Shown in pieces: positions 6,730-17,656 of a stretch of DNA of 33,997 bases. The position numbers and the translations under genes were made by a program. Each line of letters begins with the position of its first letter. Positions within the stretch are counted from its first letter, which is position 1. Source of the DNA: Chthonomonas calidirosea (lineage in GTDB: Bacteria > Armatimonadota > Chthonomonadetes > Chthonomonadales > CAJBBX01). The notes beneath the pieces are model-generated. The model was not told the origin of the DNA. It saw nothing but the letters and a program-made list of their open reading frames with translations, and did not search any database. The stretch is from contig DYKI01000034.1 of NCBI GenBank assembly GCA_020722705.1, positions 1-33,997 on the forward strand, written 5' to 3'.

Positions 6730-7606
6730 CCATTCGTACCTCTCCTTCCCGCGCCTTGTTGTACCCGTTCTGGTCATTGCGGCAGGTCTCTCTTCTGCTA
6801 CGACTGCAATGGGTCTCGCGGCCGCGACCAAGTCCGGCATTGTCGTCTCCGTGGATGCGCCCGGACGCCGGATTGTCCTTCGGCATGGACAGACGGAGAC
6901 GGCTTACCACGTTCCCGAGTCTGCGGTAGTCATGGTCGCTCGGGCGGCATGCGGTCTCGATCGTCTTGAGGTCGGAGCGAGCGTGACCATCCGCTACCGA
7001 ATCGAAGCATCGGAACCGCACAGGGCGTACGATCTGACCGACAGTGCGACGTGGCCGTGGCTGGTTCGGATGCGCAGGGAAATCAACGGCGGCGTCATCC
7101 GTGAGGTCAATGAACGGGGCATCGTGTTCGAGGACGCAAAGTACCATGGGGTGCTGTCGTACCGCGTGACAGACAAGACCCTCATCGAGGTCGGCGACGC
7201 GCGGTCGCTGGCCGAGCTGAAGCCGCAGATGACAGTGTTTGTGGCACCACGTCTATTGCCGAACGGTCAGGCTATGGCGCGAGCGATCTCCAGTACCCAT
7301 GAAGGCGCAGCGCGGCTGCGTGAGCGCACCATGCCCACGGTCACTGGAACGGTTCGGGCTGTGGATGGCGCTCGGAGGTCGGTCGAACTGGACACACGCG
7401 CCGGAGATCGCAGGGTTGTGCGGCTCGCAAATCCGTGTGTTGTTCGCCGCGATGGCAAAGACGTTCCGATCAGCCAGCTTCGAGTCGGGCAGTGGGTGAC
7501 CGTGCACATCCGTCGTCTCGACGAGGGGGAGGTGGCGCACCGGGTCACGATCGGGAAACGCCCGAAGTCAGCTTCGCCCAAAGCGCCGAAGCCGCAACAC
7601 CAGTAA
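6668..7606 (+). CDS. Exported protein with three DUF5666-like beta repeats
   Basis: The protein holds three successive domains of about 65-75 residues. They begin SGIVVSVDAPGRRIVL, GGVIREVNERGIVF and TGTVRAVDGARRSVEL, and each ends in a segment such as LRVGQWVTVHIRR. This pattern, a small beta-barrel with a late G-x-x-V-x-V strand, resembles DUF5666. A hydrophobic stretch reading LVVPVLVIAAGLSSATTAMG looks like a signal peptide, but no ATG, GTG or TTG codon precedes it in frame between the tRNA and this stretch. The only canonical start upstream is GTG 6668 inside the tRNA-Cys gene. The alternative, ATG 6809, would discard the signal peptide and give a cytoplasmic protein of about 265 residues. 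The tail is rich in Lys and Pro. Molecular function is unknown. Confidence 0.78.
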   Translation: MAKGEVCKTFIQRFDSARRLHHSYLSFPRLVVPVLVIAAGLSSATTAMGLAAATKSGIVVSVDAPGRRIVLRHGQTETAYHVPESAVVMVARAACGLDRLEVGASVTIRYRIEASEPHRAYDLTDSATWPWLVRMRREINGGVIREVNERGIVFEDAKYHGVLSYRVTDKTLIEVGDARSLAELKPQMTVFVAPRLLPNGQAMARAISSTHEGAARLRERTMPTVTGTVRAVDGARRSVELDTRAGDRRVVRLANPCVVRRDGKDVPISQLRVGQWVTVHIRRLDEGEVAHRVTIGKRPKSASPKAPKPQHQ

Positions 7607-7637
7607 GGGCTGTTGCGGCTTCGACTGAGGTTCGCCG

Positions 7638-7655
7638 GCCCGAATACTTTCGGGC
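7638..7655. terminator. Hairpin between convergent genes, candidate terminator
   Basis: GCCCGAA (7638-7644) and TTCGGGC (7649-7655) form a perfect 7-bp stem around a TACT loop. It lies in the 84-bp gap between the DUF5666-like gene and the convergent anti-sigma gene. No clear T tract follows on either strand, so factor-independent termination is uncertain. Confidence 0.45.
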
Positions 7656-7690
7656 GCTGCCATTGTGCGGGACTTTCGCCTTGCGGTTGC

Positions 7691-8368
7691 CTACCTCACG
7701 CCGTGGACCACCAGTGATCCATGCGTGTCGCCGGAGCCCTCCCACCGGACGGTAACCGAGATGGGCAGGACCGCATCTGCAGGCAGCTTCAGCGGCGCAA
7801 CGCCCCGACCTCTGGCAACGACGGCCCTGGTCTCATAGGCGGCGCCGTTCGCATCTGTAACGGTGATGGCAACGCTGTCCGTCCGTGAAGCATCGGGCTT
7901 GGGCAGCTCAACGGTGACGAAAACGGTTCGAACCCCGTTGGCACCGGTCTCGACTCGGGCACGGCAGACGCCGTCATTGCGTTCGGCGACGAGACCAAAC
8001 AGGCTCGAGAATCCGGCAGGCCGGAACTTGCCGGGCACGGTTACGGTGGCGAGCAGTGCGATGGCAGCAGCCGCTCCGACGAGGGCCAACCCGCGTACCC
8101 AGATGGGTCTGGGATTGCGCACCGGCCTGGCTGCCGTGGTCTGCGTGCTCTGCGCCTCAATGCGCTGCCAGACCGTTGCGCGCAGATTCGACGGAGCAGG
8201 CACGTCCGGCATCGCATCCATCGCATGCCAGAGGGACGTCAGGCGCTTCACCTCCTCGGTGCATGAGGCACAGTCGCGCAGGTGTGCGTCGAGGACCACC
8301 TTCTCGGCGGACCCGATGCTGCCGTCAATGAGATCGGAGAACCACGCTTGAGCGCGTTCGCACTTCAT
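7691..8368 (-). CDS. Membrane-anchored zf-HC2 anti-sigma factor
   Basis: A 225-residue protein starting at ATG 8368, behind a good Shine-Dalgarno (GGGAAGG on the minus strand). The N-terminal zf-HC2 domain (about residues 1-45) has the HLRDCASC zinc ligands. After a linker rich in Ala, Pro and Thr comes one transmembrane helix, GLALVGAAAAIALLATVTV (about 95-113). The C-terminal part (about 120-225) is beta-rich and would lie outside the cytoplasmic membrane as a possible sensor. This is the usual layout of an ECF anti-sigma, which binds its sigma factor until a signal or protease releases it. The cognate sigma gene lies 91 bp upstream on the same strand. Confidence 0.9.
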   Translation of the reverse strand: MKCERAQAWFSDLIDGSIGSAEKVVLDAHLRDCASCTEEVKRLTSLWHAMDAMPDVPAPSNLRATVWQRIEAQSTQTTAARPVRNPRPIWVRGLALVGAAAAIALLATVTVPGKFRPAGFSSLFGLVAERNDGVCRARVETGANGVRTVFVTVELPKPDASRTDSVAITVTDANGAAYETRAVVARGRGVAPLKLPADAVLPISVTVRWEGSGDTHGSLVVHGVR

Positions 8369-8459
8369 CGTACACCTTCCCGGCATGAACCGGACATGGG
8401 CCACGTGTGGGCCAAGCTTGCCAAACGGTCGAATCCTAACATCAAGAGGTTCGACACCG

Positions 8460-9086
8460 CTACAAACCGTATTGTTCCCGGACCGGCTCAAGTTTCCGCC
8501 GGAGCGCCATTCGAGCCCGGTTCAGCCGCGATTTTACGGTGCCGATCGGCAGTTCGAGCGCCTCGGCGATCTCCTCGTAGGCCATGCCGTCCACGTGGTA
8601 CATCACGATCATCACGCGCTGGTATTCCGGCAGAGAAGCGATCGCCTGCTGAAGGACCGCGGTGCGCTCCCTGCCTTCGGCGAGTTCGTGCGGTGTCGCG
8701 CTGTCGTCGTCATACTGGCGCTGGACCGAGCTCTCCTCGAGCTCGATCACGTCGTCAAGCGACTGCGTCTGCCGAACACGCTTGCGCTTTCGGGAGTCGA
8801 GATAGATGTTCGTTACGACCCTGAAGAGCCAGGTGACGAAGCTGCTCTGGCCGCGAAAGCTGCCCAGCGACGTGTATAGCCGCACAAATACGTCAGCGGC
8901 TACGTCAGCCGCATCCTCGGCATTGCCTGTCAGCCGATATGCGAAGGTGTACACCCGTCGCTGGTACTTGCTGATCAGGCGATCGAATGCTTCACGGCTG
9001 CCCGCCTGACACTGGGCGATGAGAGCCGCGTCGGCGTCTCCATCATCGAGCGCAACGCGATTCGTGTTGGCGGCAGCTTCGCTCAT
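8460..9086 (-). CDS. ECF-subfamily RNA polymerase sigma factor
   Basis: A 208-residue ECF sigma factor. Region 2 (about residues 35-105) includes FAYRLTGNAEDAADVAADVF and SSFVTWLFRVVTNIYLD. Region 4 (about 150-198) includes LPEYQRVMIVMYHVDGMAYE and the helix-turn-helix EEIAEALELPIGTVKSRLNRA. Its ATG overlaps the stop of the DUF4446 gene by 4 nt (ATGA), so the two are translationally coupled. The zf-HC2 anti-sigma follows. It is a different sigma from the one at 3296-3931, with an acidic, Asp/Glu-rich linker between regions 2 and 4. Confidence 0.95.
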   Translation of the reverse strand: MSEAAANTNRVALDDGDADAALIAQCQAGSREAFDRLISKYQRRVYTFAYRLTGNAEDAADVAADVFVRLYTSLGSFRGQSSFVTWLFRVVTNIYLDSRKRKRVRQTQSLDDVIELEESSVQRQYDDDSATPHELAEGRERTAVLQQAIASLPEYQRVMIVMYHVDGMAYEEIAEALELPIGTVKSRLNRARMALRRKLEPVREQYGL

Positions 9087-9580
9087 GTCTCCGTTGCCTT
9101 CATCATGGCCTCGTTTTCCTCGGTCGAAAGAGGCACACTGGCTTGGCCGGCGATCACGCGTTTGAGGTAGACGCGCAAATCCGACCGGCCATGTATTCCG
9201 CTAAGCACGATACCTGTTCGATTGGCATCAAGGATGGCGCAGGCGAAGCTCTGTCGGCCGCCGACATCGTCGAAGGCATCGAACCTGACGACGCCGACAT
9301 GCTGCGCACATCCGTCTACGCGCTGATCCAATCGAGCGGCTCGGGCCTCAAGTTCGGCGATGCGGTCCGCGAACGACCTTACCTCGTCGAGGTGCTGGAC
9401 GAGTATCTCCTCGATGTTGCCGATCTGCACGCCTCGAGTGATCCGATCAAACACGCGCTGTACGGCCGCCATTCTCCGATGCAGCGCGAAGACGAGGCCC
9501 ATCAAGAGGAGCACGAGGGCAGCAAGAACCGTGACCACCGTCCCCATATGAGGGGTCAGAAGGGCATTCAGGCTATCCAT
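9083..9580 (-). CDS. DUF4446 family membrane protein
   Basis: 165 residues. One transmembrane helix (about residues 12-33, VVTVLAALVLLLMGLVFALH) is followed by a predicted coiled coil (about 40-88) and a C-terminal domain. That domain has the DUF4446 signature: VVRFDAFDDVGGRQSFACAI, then LDANRTGIVLSGIHGRSDLR, then VYLKRVIAGQ and a Ser-Thr-Glu-Glu-rich end. The molecular function of this family is unknown. The gene overlaps the ECF sigma gene by 4 nt, which suggests co-regulation with the envelope-related sigma/anti-sigma pair. It is divergent from lepB. Confidence 0.87.
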   Translation of the reverse strand: MDSLNALLTPHMGTVVTVLAALVLLLMGLVFALHRRMAAVQRVFDRITRGVQIGNIEEILVQHLDEVRSFADRIAELEARAARLDQRVDGCAQHVGVVRFDAFDDVGGRQSFACAILDANRTGIVLSGIHGRSDLRVYLKRVIAGQASVPLSTEENEAMMKATET

Positions 9581-9651
9581 CTGCGGATACCGTTGACATG
9601 AGGCTCATTGCGCGGGAACACGGGGAACCCATGGAGCGGTAACCTGAACCG

Positions 9652-10092
9652 ATGAAGCGCAAACGGGGCCTATGGGCGGCAGCACTGCTGCTAGGTTCGA
9701 TCATTGTCCTGACGAACGCCTTTCAAGTCGTGGTTGTGGACGGCGATTCCATGATGCCGGCCTTGCACAACGGCCAGATCGTCCTCGCGGTCCGGGCGTC
9801 GGCCGGTCTGCGCCGCGGTGACATCGTCCTTGTACGCCGGAATCGGGAGATTCTGATCAAGCGCATCGTTTACCTGCCCGCGCAGCTTCTGCATCCGCTC
9901 GATCGTCCGCTGTTTCGCCACGCGGCTGAGTATTTCGAAGTTGGGAACACGCCGGACACTCTTAGGGTACCTCCCGGACGCTTCGTCGTGATGGGTGACA
10001 ATCGGTCCAACTCGGATGACAGCCGCCGATTCGGGCCGGTCGCGCGGCGCGATATCGTGGGCAGGGTGCTCGGGGCTCTGCCGTTTCCATGA
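9652..10092 (+). CDS. lepB: Signal peptidase I
   Basis: A 146-residue type I signal peptidase that cleaves Sec and Tat signal peptides at the outer face of the cytoplasmic membrane. A single N-terminal membrane helix (about residues 6-24) precedes the catalytic Ser33 in [10 protein letters not shown]. The general-base Lys70 lies in [10 protein letters not shown], and box [18 protein letters not shown], follows at about 114-130. It is shorter than the E. coli enzyme, as is usual for Gram-positive-like and many deep-branching forms. It overlaps the Nudix gene by 4 nt (ATGA). The ribosome site is weak (GGAG at 9632-9635 is distant). Confidence 0.93.
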   Translation: MKRKRGLWAAALLLGSIIVLTNAFQVVVVDGDSMMPALHNGQIVLAVRASAGLRRGDIVLVRRNREILIKRIVYLPAQLLHPLDRPLFRHAAEYFEVGNTPDTLRVPPGRFVVMGDNRSNSDDSRRFGPVARRDIVGRVLGALPFP

Positions 10093-10595
10093 TCTCTTCG
10101 GTTGATCTGCCGGGCTGTGCGTTTCCGTTCGTGTCGTGGTATGGCGGGGTCGCATCGTTCACGACGCGCGACGTTGTGTGTGACGGACAGGTCTGGGCGG
10201 TTGTGGTGTTCGTCACGGAAGGCGACAGGTTCCTTGTTGGGCACGTACCGCGCGGTTGGTGCACTCCGAGCGGCCACGTCGAGCCTGGCGAGGAGCTCGT
10301 TGAGGCCGCGCGCCGAGAGGTATTCGAGGAGGTGGGCGCGACGGTGAGCGACTTGCGCAGGATCGGAACCTTCGTCACGGTCATGCGCAATGGGATTACC
10401 GAATGCGTTGCCGTTTTCCATAGCCGCCTTGCGGCACGGGGCGCGATTCCCGACGGCAGCGAGTCCACTGGAGCGCGCCTCGCGAGTCTCGACGAGATTG
10501 CGAGCATATACTGGCGATGGGACCCGCTCATGCATCGTATGTTTCAGTATGCCCAACAGATATCGCTTCATGGAACCGCACGGGGACTGGACTGA
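10089..10595 (+). CDS. Nudix hydrolase
   Basis: 168 residues with a perfect Nudix box, G-x5-E-x7-REUxEExGU, running from Gly62 to Ala84: GHVEPGEE, then REVFEEVGA. It binds metal and hydrolyses a nucleoside diphosphate linked to another group. The substrate cannot be told from sequence. The start overlaps the lepB stop by 4 nt, so it is translated by coupling. The domain fills most of the protein, with no extra domains. The 99-bp gap to the copper ATPase holds nothing I recognise. Confidence 0.9.
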   Translation: MISSVDLPGCAFPFVSWYGGVASFTTRDVVCDGQVWAVVVFVTEGDRFLVGHVPRGWCTPSGHVEPGEELVEAARREVFEEVGATVSDLRRIGTFVTVMRNGITECVAVFHSRLAARGAIPDGSESTGARLASLDEIASIYWRWDPLMHRMFQYAQQISLHGTARGLD

Positions 10596-10694
10596 CTGCA
10601 TGGCCGCATGCGCCCGATGGGTCGCTCCGTCGGTGCCGATCAGCCGGGCGGCGCGGCACCCGGGCGGGCGAGTCGTGACCGACGATGGTGAACC

Positions 10695-13076
<2,382 letters not shown>

Positions 13077-13274
13077 GCAGAGCGTCCATGGACTGCTCAC
13101 GAGGAGATGCGCGTTGAGGGCCAGCTTGCGGACTGCGACCGACACGATCAAACCGCTCGACCCCAGAGCGCGGCCGATATGCGATGCGCCGCTGCCCGTG
13201 TCAACTATAGACACGGCTGCGATGAGACCGACCATGAGCGCTGCGGCGCTGAGCACGATCGCGAGTGTGCGCAA

Positions 13275-13299
13275 GGGAGGGCGAGGCTCTGCCGAGCCG
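13275..13299. repeat. Hairpin repeat, copy 1 (REP-like, inside a gene)
   Basis: A 25-bp unit consisting of GGGAGGGCGAGGCTC, one variable base, then GCCGAGCCG. GGCTC and GAGCC form a 5-bp hairpin with a 4-base loop. It matches copy 2 at 24 of 25 positions and lies within the coding sequence of the membrane phosphatase-like gene. Confidence 0.75.
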
Positions 13300-13812
13300 A
13301 AGGCGACCACTGCGGCAAACGCCACTCCGAAAGCGGCAGCCACTGACGCTCCCAGGTTGGCGCCGCCGGACGGCCAAGCGAGCGTCATGGCGAGCACGGC
13401 GAACAAGCCGGCGCCAAGCCATGCTCGACCGCTCATTATCAGCGGGCCTGACAGCACAGCACATGCTGCGAGGAGCGCGCCGGCCATCTCGTTGCCGATC
13501 CCGTAGTAGCGAGCTCCGTCCATCACGCTGTAGGCGAGCCGGCCATCGCTCAGAATGGCCGGACATGCTGTGAGCCCGACCGCATACCCAGCGAGTATGC
13601 CCGCGCAGAGACCATAGACCAGCGCCCTGGCCGCGCGAGGAAACGCCCAACCGAGCGCCGCGCCGGCTGACATGGCCGTTACGAGAACCAGTGTTGCCTG
13701 AACGAGACTGAGAGCCGGCAGAGCTCCTGACCAGAACTGCATGAGTGTGGCTGATGCGACGCCCACGCCAATGCTCTCATAGATGGGTTTGTCGGTGGCG
13801 AACCTTGCCGAT

Positions 13813-13837
13813 GGGAGGGCGAGGCTCCGCCGAGCCG
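13813..13837. repeat. Hairpin repeat, copy 2 (REP-like, inside a gene)
   Basis: The same 25-bp unit as the copy at 13275, with C instead of T at the variable base. The offset between copies is 538 bp, not a multiple of three, so the two copies are translated in different frames of the same protein. Confidence 0.75.
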
Positions 13838-15076
13838 CGACATCCGCAAGCCTCAAGCCCGCTATCGCCAATATGCAGAAGGCGAGAAGTATGGCCAGGC
13901 GGACCGCTGGCAGGGGACCAAGCGTCCTTTGAGCAATGCTCGTCGTGAGCATGTCGTCGTGAAGCCTGCGCCAGACCAGGGTTGTGCAGGGCCGCGTTCG
14001 CCATGAGTGAGCGGGCCTGCCGACAACCGATGCGTTTGGCCGTACGGCGACCAAGCGGGCAATCGTAGCGGCCACATCAGCCATGGAAATCAGACCGGGC
14101 CGGCGCGTCGAGTCCGAGATGATCAGGCCGGAGCTGATCCCTCGGCCAAGGAGCGCTACGGGCGTCAACCGATCGAGGGCGTGAGCCTGCATCGAAGGAG
14201 CCGGCGACAGGAGCCATGCCTGATTGCCTCCGGCGGCGGCCTCTGAGGCGAAGGGCATCCAGCGCTCGTTCAGCAGCGTGGCCAACCGCATCAGGGCAGC
14301 GTTGCGATGGTGCTCGGCCTGCGCCGGTGTGCAGACATTGGCATAGCTCTCTGCTCGGAGCAGGTCGCCGAATACCCAAACCGTCAGCGAACGGTTCGCC
14401 GGGCGCCCGTATGCCGCGATCTCGGCTCGCCGACCGTACGGGGCAGTCGGATCGGTGGTGATGGCCGGGTTAACGCTGTCTACGGATCCCCTCGGGTCGC
14501 AAGCGAGGAGCATTCCGCCACACGTCGGCATGTCGCCACCCTCGTCGCCGACCACATGAAGCGACAATCCGGCCTTTCGGCAGATCCGGCCTAGCTCGCC
14601 GATCTCGACGCGATGCAGAAGCGTGCGATTGGTGCGCCGCAGTCCGTCAATGTCGTGGAACCACATCGCCCCGAGCATGGTGTCGGCATGCCGGGGCCAA
14701 CTGGAGTACGGGCTGCACGCCCTCGTGCCCGCTCCAAGAGAGAGGAAACCTGAGGCCACGGGATCGCCCCGGCAAGCTCGTGAAATCCCGGTCCTGCTGT
14801 TCATCCATCCGACGGCGCCCATGGAGGCGACCCGATCCAGACATTTGAGCTCCGGTCGCGTCAGGTCGGATGCCTGGAGTCCGGGGACGACCAGCATCAG
14901 GACAGTGCCGCGGACGCCGCTCTCGGAACCAGGCAACTCGGTCGGTTGGGCGCCGGCGGTCTGCGCCAGGAGCAGGATCATGGCAAAGACCGCGATCCTG
15001 GCCCGGTGGACCAGGCTACGATTGCTCGCCCCTTCAGGGCTCGCAGCGGTCGCAATCATGCGGTTTGCGCGAGGTG

Positions 15077-17413
15077 TTACGGCGCGCGGACAAGCCAGAT
15101 CCGATCCACCCAAATGCCGTTCACGGACGGATTGGCAGCCGGAGCGACCCATATGTACCGGCCGGGACGGCTCTCAACCGTGCCGATCCTGTAGGCGCGG
15201 TATCCAGGGGCGGCATCGGCAACGTTGATCGAGATAGTGCCGCAGTCGGCTGCGCGTTCTGCGTCCCAGACGCCGGCGGTGAACGCTATACCGGATCCGG
15301 AGGTCTTGGCTCGGTCAACACGGATCAGCGCGTACACGTCCCACCGGCCCGTCCTCGCCTTCTTCGGTACCCGATCGAGAGGAATCTGGAACGCCCACTC
15401 ATGGTGGTTGCCGGGCATATACACGGCGAGCCCATCGGATGCCAACGCGTCCGCACGCGGTTCTGCCCAAACCCACTCGTTGGCGAGTCGGGCGTAATGA
15501 TCCTGTACGTCTACACCTGTGGCGGACGACATGCCGACGGGAGGCGACGGATTCTTCATGCGCGCGGGCAATGGCTGTATGTTCGGATCGGGGGGATCAT
15601 CTTTGAAGCGTGCTGCGAACTGCTCCGGAGTGAGACCGCCCTCATTCACATGCGTCATGCGGCTCCATCCGGCTGGACCCGGTCCGATAGCCGTCGCCAG
15701 CCACATGTCGGCCAGCGCCTTGCGTGAGGTTGGAACCGGCCATTCGGCGCCCCTCGCCAGGCACTCACGTCTCAGTTGCGTCCAGCGGACAAGCCATGCA
15801 TACCAGACGGGCAGGCGAGCCTGCCGAACTCGCCACTTCAGGTCGGCATCGGCTCCGGCTGCATCCTCTGCAGCCTGCAGGAGCTTCTCGGCCTTGAGCA
15901 GCACCGGATACGTGAGGTAGGGGGCGTTTGGCGGCGTAAAGCAGCCCATGTAGAACCCTTTGGCAGCATCGGCCATCAGGCGCAGGTAGGCTCGAATATG
16001 GCGTGCCGATGCCTTGCCATAGTAGCCGTCGAGGAACTCGGAGATGAGCTTCCGGTCGTTGAGACGCGGGTTCCATAGCAGTTGGGCGAGGACCCATGCA
16101 CGCAGCTCCGCCATTTCCGAGCCGTGTGATTGGTAGGCTCCCTGTTCGAACAGACCCTTCACACCGTGTTCGTGGAAGAAGCGGACGTTTGGCCCAAGCG
16201 AGAAGTAGTTCGGATGGGGCATGACGTAGTGGGCAAAGTTGGTCGTGTAGTCCCAGACGTACAGCCTGTTGCAGATGCGGCTCCAGTCCACGATATCCCG
16301 AGCGAACGAGGCATTGCTCGGGTCGGTGAGCGGAGCGGCAAAGTTGCACTCGATCGAGCACAGTCGGATGATGACGTTCGGCAGCGGCTTGAGCGACTTT
16401 GGCGCTTTGCGTGTGTACTGGTAGGCGAGGGTGTCGAACGCAACATTGGGGAACTCGGGGCCCAGCTTCGCCGCGATGTGGTTCAGCAGGTCCACCATGG
16501 TGCCCGCATGGCTGCCCTCTCGGTCGTCTATGGCTTTGCAGTTGGGGCACTGACATGCGCCTGCCCAGTCGTTCTGGGAAATCGAGACGATGCGCGCCTC
16601 CGGCGCCTCTTTCAGCCACGCTCGGACGCGTTCGACAAGATACGCCCGAAGCTCAGGGTTGGTGGTGCAGAGCTGCCCGCCCTGAACCTGACGTTTGCCA
16701 TTGATCAGGCTGTACCATTCCGGGTGTTGCTCGAAGTGCTGTTCGGGCGGTACGAGCGGGTAGAAGGTGTGGACGAAGCCTTTGTAGACGATCTTCCCGC
16801 CCATTTCGGGTGTGATCCTGGAGTGTTGGCTGTTGGAGCGGTTCCGCACTGCCCACATGGCGTCGAAGGCCGGGAACCAGAACGGGTCGCGCGATTCGAA
16901 TGCAGGCCGTTCGGTGATCGCCAGGTTGCCTACGGACAGGGATGCCCGCTTCGGCACACGTGTCGCCCATGGCGTCCACCACCGGATGCCGATCTGATCC
17001 TGCAGAAAACGGGAGACGGCGTACAGAGTGCCGCGCGGTCTGCCGCCTGCCAGGAGCAGGCTGTTGCCGTTCGTGCGGATGACGATGCCTTCTTCGCCAA
17101 GGTCATCCCAGCGGATACCTGGGAACCTCTGGTCGGCAATCGGTCCCTGGCCTACGATGATGACTGGATTGTCGGATGACGGCAGTCCCCGGGTAATCAC
17201 GAACGCCGCACCGGTGACGGCTGTCAAGTGATCGCGCAGTTCACGTGCGGCCATCAGCTCCGGCTCTGTTGCGCCTATCTGGGTGACGATGACGGCGCGG
17301 GCCTGGCCCCTGGCAGCAAGCGTGATCCTCGACTGGCGTTCCGATGTCGCCTGAAGTGCACTCACTCCCATGCTCAAGCAGGCTATTGTTCCCATTGCCA
17401 GTGCGGTTTTCAT
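15077..17413 (-). CDS. Exported DUF4838 / GH67-N-like carbohydrate-active protein
   Basis: 778 residues, started at ATG 17413 behind a strong ribosome site (GGAGGGGGTGA on the minus strand). A signal peptide covers about residues 1-22. Residues about 35-160 resemble the alpha-glucuronidase (GH67) N-terminal domain: ELMAARELRDHLTAVTGAAF, then GTLYAVSRFLQDQIGIRWW. The central barrel (about 190-560) carries the DUF4838 Cys motif ACQCPNCKAIDDREGS. The last 140 residues form a beta-sandwich-like domain that may bind sugar. DUF4838 proteins are generally found in glycan-degradation loci; the substrate is not known. It is divergent from a GH42-like gene and followed after 17 bp by the membrane phosphatase-like gene. 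Confidence 0.88.
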   Translation of the reverse strand: MKTALAMGTIACLSMGVSALQATSERQSRITLAARGQARAVIVTQIGATEPELMAARELRDHLTAVTGAAFVITRGLPSSDNPVIIVGQGPIADQRFPGIRWDDLGEEGIVIRTNGNSLLLAGGRPRGTLYAVSRFLQDQIGIRWWTPWATRVPKRASLSVGNLAITERPAFESRDPFWFPAFDAMWAVRNRSNSQHSRITPEMGGKIVYKGFVHTFYPLVPPEQHFEQHPEWYSLINGKRQVQGGQLCTTNPELRAYLVERVRAWLKEAPEARIVSISQNDWAGACQCPNCKAIDDREGSHAGTMVDLLNHIAAKLGPEFPNVAFDTLAYQYTRKAPKSLKPLPNVIIRLCSIECNFAAPLTDPSNASFARDIVDWSRICNRLYVWDYTTNFAHYVMPHPNYFSLGPNVRFFHEHGVKGLFEQGAYQSHGSEMAELRAWVLAQLLWNPRLNDRKLISEFLDGYYGKASARHIRAYLRLMADAAKGFYMGCFTPPNAPYLTYPVLLKAEKLLQAAEDAAGADADLKWRVRQARLPVWYAWLVRWTQLRRECLARGAEWPVPTSRKALADMWLATAIGPGPAGWSRMTHVNEGGLTPEQFAARFKDDPPDPNIQPLPARMKNPSPPVGMSSATGVDVQDHYARLANEWVWAEPRADALASDGLAVYMPGNHHEWAFQIPLDRVPKKARTGRWDVYALIRVDRAKTSGSGIAFTAGVWDAERAADCGTISINVADAAPGYRAYRIGTVESRPGRYIWVAPAANPSVNGIWVDRIWLVRAP

Positions 17414-17656
17414 TCACCCCCTCCATCAGTCTGCCGTCTTAATCGCGGCACACAAGAACCTATTCGCGTCACGCACGGTGAATCCTGCATATGCGCGGCC
17501 ACGGCGGCGTATCCGTGCGAGGGCGCTGGTTCGGTCGTGGTCGGACACGCAGGCAGCAATGCCTCGCCGTAAAGGCCGACGCTGTCCTGAGAGATTCGTA
17601 CGGGTCTCTGCCGGGGAACACTGGTATCATCGTGTCAACTCAACAGAGGTGTTCCT
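17414..17656. promoter_or_regulatory. Divergent promoter region of the glycan locus
   Basis: A 243-bp gap between divergently transcribed DUF4838 and GH42-like genes must hold both promoters. On the plus strand TGGTATCAT (17622-17630) is an extended -10 candidate without a good -35. A GGAAC at 17615-17619 upstream of it also resembles an ECF-type -35. I see no convincing operator palindrome, and no regulator gene lies nearby. Confidence 0.4.
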
